DNA from: Pseudomonadota bacterium
GTDB lineage: Bacteria > Pseudomonadota > Gammaproteobacteria > Burkholderiales > Rhodocyclaceae
Assembly: GCA_009778425.1 (NCBI GenBank)
Contig: WRJU01000200.1
Location: 1 to 10,672, forward strand
Direction: 5' to 3'
Length of the DNA: 10,672 bases
A program made the position numbers and the translations under genes. The notes beneath the pieces are model-generated. The model searched no databases, was not told the origin of the DNA, and worked only from the letters and a program-made list of their open reading frames with translations. Position 1 is the first letter of the stretch, and each line of letters opens with the position of its first letter. Below are positions 7,642-10,672 of the stretch, in pieces.

Positions 7642-7670
7642 TTGACAAGTACATCCAAGGTGCGTAAAAC
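7642..7670 (+). promoter_or_regulatory. Sigma-70-type promoter of the mgtA leader
   Basis: A perfect -35 box TTGACA (7642-7647) is followed after exactly 17 bases by TAAAAC (7665-7670), a 4-of-6 match to TATAAT with the key T1, A2 and A5 present. Transcription would begin near 7677, about 13 bases before the leader ORF's Shine-Dalgarno sequence. An 11-base palindrome ACTTG-A-CAAGT (7640-7650) covers the -35 box, and TGTAC (7624-7628) and GTACA (7649-7653) form a second inverted pair around it, so an operator is possible. I see no clear PhoP box. Confidence 0.65.
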
Positions 7671-7702
7671 GCCGCTCACTGACCGCATCAGGAGGTAAGA
7701 AC

Positions 7703-7816
7703 ATGGACCCAGACAGTAGTTATCGACACAGCTCAAACGATGGTCCTGACGGGGATGTGCCTGTTTGCGGAGATACCCGGCGGCGCTGCGCCGATGCGCC
7801 TATGCGCCCCACCTAG
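7703..7816 (+). CDS. MgtL-like leader peptide of mgtA
   Basis: A 37-codon ORF starts at ATG 7703 and stops at TAG 7814. Its Shine-Dalgarno sequence AGGAGG (7690-7695) is ideal and spaced 7 bases from the ATG, much stronger than most in this window, which argues for real translation. The peptide begins MDPDSS and contains seven Asp and five Pro, with an RRR run at residues 26-28. The enterobacterial MgtL leader begins MEPDP and also carries RRR after a proline-rich part. In MgtL the acidic/proline start destabilises the translating ribosome when Mg2+ is low, switching mgtA on. The similarity is in order of residue types and in genomic place, not proven homology; the ORF here is about twice as long. 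It lies between the promoter and the terminator ahead of mgtA, the right place for a regulatory leader. Codons 11-14 contain the candidate antiterminator strand. Confidence 0.7.
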   Translation: MDPDSSYRHSSNDGPDGDVPVCGDTRRRCADAPMRPT

Positions 7817-7896
7817 AATCTGCCTCCGCTCAACCGGCGGGGGTTTGCAAGCCAACTCCTCATGCCACCGTTTGAGATTCAAACGGTGGTTTTTTT
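7733..7896 (+). promoter_or_regulatory. Candidate transcription attenuator of mgtA
   Basis: Two mutually exclusive structures can be drawn. The terminator pairs 7865-7875 with 7879-7889. The antiterminator pairs leader-ORF bases 7733-7743 (TCAAACGATGG) with the same 7865-7875 strand (CCACCGTTTGA), 10 of 11 pairs with one A-C mismatch, plus a G-U at 7864/7744. A ribosome halted or lost in the first few codons would leave 7733-7743 free, favouring the antiterminator and read-through into mgtA; an elongating ribosome covering codons 11-14 would favour termination. In between lie a GC hairpin (CGGCG 7781-7785 with CGCCG 7789-7793) and a second hairpin (CCTCCGC 7823-7829 with GCGGGGG 7837-7843, then three T). 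GCGGAG (7767-7772) can pair perfectly with CTCCGC (7824-7829), competing with that second hairpin. The pairing is seen in sequence; the mechanism is inferred. Confidence 0.6.
7865..7896 (+). terminator. Strong intrinsic terminator between leader ORF and mgtA
   Basis: A perfect 11-bp inverted repeat (CCACCGTTTGA at 7865-7875 and TCAAACGGTGG at 7879-7889) encloses a three-base loop and runs straight into seven T (7890-7896). It ends only six bases before the mgtA Shine-Dalgarno sequence, so it must be bypassed for mgtA to be expressed from the upstream promoter. Confidence 0.92.
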
Positions 7897-7901
7897 ATGG
7901 C

Positions 7902-7907
7902 AAGGAG
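7902..7907 (+). promoter_or_regulatory. Ribosome binding site that fixes the mgtA start
   Basis: AAGGAG sits 8 bases before ATG 7916. The longer reading from ATG 7862 would place its start codon directly before the terminator stem and translate the terminator itself, and it has no Shine-Dalgarno sequence, so 7916 is preferred. Confidence 0.85.
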
Positions 7908-7915
7908 TCGGAGAA

Positions 7916-10645
7916 ATGCGCAAGGTCAAAAATAATCGCGCCGAAACAAGAAAGACGCTTGAGGCAATGGTGCGCCGTGACGAACTGAATAGCAGGTTGA
8001 AATTCGCCGCCGCCTCTGAAAAAGAAATTCTGTTCAACAAACTGGGTACGACACTTGAGGGCTTAAACGAAGCCCTTGTGGACGATGCACGCGAGAAATT
8101 TGGCAATAACAGGGTGACGCACGGTAAAAAGGATTCCCTGTTCAAGCGTATCTGCAAGGCGTTTATCAATCCTTTTACCGCTATCTTGTCCGGGCTGGCG
8201 GCGGTGTCTATTTTCACGGACATTGTTTTGGTGGCTCCGGGAGAAGCCGACCCGATGGCCGTTATCATCATCCTGACGATGGTGCTTGTTTCCGGCATAT
8301 TGCGGTTCGTGCAGGAAACAAGAAGCGGGCATGCCGCTGAAAACCTGCTGAAGATGATAACGACCACGACCAATGTGCGGCGGCAGGAAACGGGAAATCG
8401 GGAAATCCCTCTTGAAGATGTGGTCGTAGGCGATATTGTGCATCTTGCGGCAGGCGACATGGTTCCCGCCGACATGCGGATCATCCATGCCAAAGACTTG
8501 TTCATCAGTCAGTCGGCACTGACCGGCGAGAGTGAGCCGGTAGAAAAAACATCCGGCGCAGTTCAGGGCGGCGATGCCCTGACCGAAATGCCCAATCTCG
8601 CGTTTATGGGTTCCAACGTTATCAGCGGCAGCGCAACAGGCGTTGTAGCGGCCACTGGAGACGACACGATTTTTGGCGAAATGGCGAAAAGCGTCAGCGC
8701 CAAACCTGTGCAGACCAGCTTTGAAAGGGGTATCAACACCGTCTCATGGCTGTTGATCCGTTTCATGCTGGTGATGGTTCCCATCGTCCTGTTCGTCAAT
8801 GGATTCACCAAAGGCGACTGGATAGAGGCCATATTGTTCGCCTTGTCGGTGGCCGTAGGGCTTACGCCCGAAATGCTCCCGATGATCGTCACGACCTGCC
8901 TTGCCAAAGGCGCGGTGGCCATGTCGCAAAAAAAGACCATCATCAAGAACCTGAACTCCATTCAGAATCTTGGCTCGATGGATATTCTATGCACCGACAA
9001 AACAGGAACGCTGACGCAGGATAGAGTGGTTTTGCTTTATCACCTCAATATCCACGGCCAGGAGGATAACCGTGTGCTGCGCCATGCTTTCCTGAATAGC
9101 TATTATCAGACCGGGCTGAAAAACCTGATGGATGTTGCCATTATCCAGAGGGTGCAGGAAGAACAGGACAAGGTCGAAGAACTGCGAGGGCTTGCGAATA
9201 AGTTCATAAAAGTGGACGAGATACCGTTTGATTTCGAGCGCCGCCGCATGAGCGTCGTGGTGGCAAACGGCAAAACGCAAGTGATTACAAAAGGCGCGGT
9301 TGAGGAAATGCTTTCGGTTTGCAAATTTGCCGAATACGAAGGAAAAGTCGAACCGCTGACCGACGACATTCGGGCGTATATCCTCAAGAAAGTTGATGAT
9401 CTCAACGATGACGGTATGCGTGTCATTGCCGTAGCGCAAAAGAACAATCCGTCCCCCGTGGGCGCGTTTTCGGTCGCCGATGAATCGGATATGGTGCTGA
9501 TGGGCTATCTGGCCTTCCTCGACCCCCCGAAGGAGTCCACCTCTGCCGCTATCAAAGCCCTGCAAGAGTACGGTGTTGGCGTAAAAATCCTGACCGGCGA
9601 CAATGACAAGGTAACGCGCTGCGTCTGCCGTCACGTCGGGCTTCCCGTCGACCGCATTTTGCTCGGCTCGGACTTGGACGCCATGACCGATACGGCCTTG
9701 GGCAAGGCTGCAGAAGAAGTGAGCGTGTTTGCAAAACTCTCGCCGCAACAGAAAGCAAGAGTGATTACCGCTTTACGGAACAACGGCCATAGCGTCGGCT
9801 ACATGGGGGATGGCATCAACGACGCGGCTGCGATGAAGGCTTCCGACGTGGGCATCTCGGTGGATACTGCCGTGGATATTGCAAAGGAATCCGCCGACGT
9901 TATTTTGTTGGAAAAAGATTTGATGGTGCTGGAGCAAGGCCTTATCGAAGGGCGCAAGACCTACGCCAATATGATCAAATACATCAAGATGACGGCAAGT
10001 TCCAATTTTGGAAATATGTTCTCGGTGTTGGCCGCAAGCGCCTTTCTGCCATTCATACCGATGCTGCCGATTCAACTGATCCTGCTGAATCTGATTTACG
10101 ACCTTTCCTGCACGGCAATTCCGTGGGATAACGTAGACAAGGAATTTCTCGCCAAACCGAGAAAATGGGATGCCTCTTCCATTGGCAAATTCATGCTATG
10201 GATCGGCCCGACAAGTTCTGTATTCGACATCACGACCTATGCGTTGCTCTTCTTCATAATCTGCCCTGCGGTTGTCGGTGTCAGCGGAGTTGCGCTGGAT
10301 TTTCGCGCGCCAGACTTGTCAGCGCAGGCAACGCTCTTTATAGCGGTATTCCATGCAGGATGGTTTGTGGAATCCATGTGGACGCAGACGCTCGTCATCC
10401 ATATGCTCCGTACGCCGAAGATGCCGTTTGTGCAGAGCCACGCGTCCGCACCGCTCACGCTGCTCACGATGACCGGGATTGTGGCTTTGACGGCCATCCC
10501 CTTCACGAGTCTCGGCAAGTCGATAGGTCTTGCCCCTCTGCCGTTCGAGTTCTTCCCGTGGCTGGCACTGACGGTTTTCCTGTACATGGCGCTGGTGACG
10601 GCATTCAAGAGAATCTTCGTCGGAAGGTATGGGGAACTGCTGTGA
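7916..10645 (+). CDS. mgtA: P-type Mg2+-importing ATPase (P3B, MgtA family)
   Basis: MgtA imports Mg2+ across the inner membrane using ATP and is normally induced when Mg2+ is scarce. With the start at 7916 the protein has 909 residues, close to the 898 of E. coli MgtA. Visible P-type motifs are TGES (203-206, actuator dephosphorylation loop), TPEMLP (317-322, membrane helix 4 ion site), DKTGTLT with the phosphorylated Asp at 361, KGA (459-461, nucleotide binding) and GDGIND (631-636, Mg2+-ATP hinge). A Lys/Arg-rich N-terminal tail precedes the first membrane segment; hydrophobic segments follow in pairs, with the last six after residue about 690. All catalytic residues are intact. The gene is preceded by a leader ORF and an intrinsic terminator and followed by a long inverted repeat. 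Its codon use is AT-richer than argJ to maf (for example 29 of 60 G+C at 9001-9060 against 37 of 60 at 841-900), which may reflect transfer. MgtA and MgtB cannot be told apart firmly. Confidence 0.94.
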   Translation: MRKVKNNRAETRKTLEAMVRRDELNSRLKFAAASEKEILFNKLGTTLEGLNEALVDDAREKFGNNRVTHGKKDSLFKRICKAFINPFTAILSGLAAVSIFTDIVLVAPGEADPMAVIIILTMVLVSGILRFVQETRSGHAAENLLKMITTTTNVRRQETGNREIPLEDVVVGDIVHLAAGDMVPADMRIIHAKDLFISQSALTGESEPVEKTSGAVQGGDALTEMPNLAFMGSNVISGSATGVVAATGDDTIFGEMAKSVSAKPVQTSFERGINTVSWLLIRFMLVMVPIVLFVNGFTKGDWIEAILFALSVAVGLTPEMLPMIVTTCLAKGAVAMSQKKTIIKNLNSIQNLGSMDILCTDKTGTLTQDRVVLLYHLNIHGQEDNRVLRHAFLNSYYQTGLKNLMDVAIIQRVQEEQDKVEELRGLANKFIKVDEIPFDFERRRMSVVVANGKTQVITKGAVEEMLSVCKFAEYEGKVEPLTDDIRAYILKKVDDLNDDGMRVIAVAQKNNPSPVGAFSVADESDMVLMGYLAFLDPPKESTSAAIKALQEYGVGVKILTGDNDKVTRCVCRHVGLPVDRILLGSDLDAMTDTALGKAAEEVSVFAKLSPQQKARVITALRNNGHSVGYMGDGINDAAAMKASDVGISVDTAVDIAKESADVILLEKDLMVLEQGLIEGRKTYANMIKYIKMTASSNFGNMFSVLAASAFLPFIPMLPIQLILLNLIYDLSCTAIPWDNVDKEFLAKPRKWDASSIGKFMLWIGPTSSVFDITTYALLFFIICPAVVGVSGVALDFRAPDLSAQATLFIAVFHAGWFVESMWTQTLVIHMLRTPKMPFVQSHASAPLTLLTMTGIVALTAIPFTSLGKSIGLAPLPFEFFPWLALTVFLYMALVTAFKRIFVGRYGELL

Positions 10646-10668
10646 GGCGTAGCGGAGTTCCCCGTACC
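10626..10668 (+). terminator. Long inverted repeat spanning the mgtA stop, probable terminator stem
   Basis: GGTATGGGGAACT (10626-10638) pairs with AGTTCCCCGTACC (10656-10668) over 13 positions with one G-U. GCT (10639-10641) and AGC (10651-10653) extend the stem inward past a two-base bulge, and the mgtA stop codon (10643-10645) lies in the loop. The window ends four bases later, so whether a T-run follows cannot be seen; it could also be an mRNA-stabilising stem. Confidence 0.5.
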
Positions 10669-10672
10669 GTTA

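Noticed and set aside
7862..7915. Upstream ATG extension of mgtA (18 extra residues)
   Set aside because: This stretch is the intrinsic terminator and the ribosome binding site; ATG 7916 has AAGGAG at good spacing and gives family-typical length.
7677..7915. M-box or other aptamer-type Mg2+ riboswitch
   Set aside because: I could not match the known M-box core, and a well-formed leader ORF with an antiterminator explains the region better.

Overview
The window reads as the chromosome of a proteobacterium, most likely a betaproteobacterium. Coding density is high, almost all genes are on the + strand, the housekeeping part is GC-rich, and the rsfS-rlmH-maf cluster is typical of that class. 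The taxonomic assignment is an inference from gene order and protein style, not from a marker gene.

Layout. The window opens inside argJ (arginine biosynthesis; its 5' end lies outside). After a gap of about 210 bases comes an unusual two-gene unit. The first gene encodes a 1222-residue membrane protein with four predicted N-terminal membrane segments resembling the MotA/TolQ/ExbB ion-channel superfamily. These are followed by a very long helical tail built of 33 units, mostly of exactly 25 residues. The second gene encodes a 379-residue protein with one N-terminal membrane segment, helical regions and an unrecognised C-terminal domain. The pair has the general plan of a stator-like A/B complex, as in MotA/MotB, ExbB/ExbD and ZorA/ZorB. 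It lacks the usual acidic residue in the partner's membrane helix and any visible peptidoglycan-binding motif. Ten bases after it the housekeeping run rsfS-rlmH-maf begins, so the pair and these ribosome and nucleotide-hygiene genes may be co-transcribed.

After maf the character changes. A 351-base stretch between maf and mgtA is densely regulatory. It holds a weak terminator after maf, a strong sigma-70-type promoter, and a 37-codon leader ORF with an excellent ribosome binding site. The leader peptide begins Met-Asp-Pro-Asp, like the enterobacterial MgtL leader peptide. A perfect intrinsic terminator then lies just before mgtA, a P-type Mg2+ ATPase gene. Part of the leader ORF is nearly identical to the descending arm of that terminator, so it can pair with the ascending arm and act as an antiterminator. 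Together this looks like a translation-coupled attenuator controlling Mg2+ import. A long inverted repeat spans the end of mgtA.

The two items most worth following up are the mgtL-like leader with its intrinsic attenuator and the 25-residue-repeat stator-like pair.
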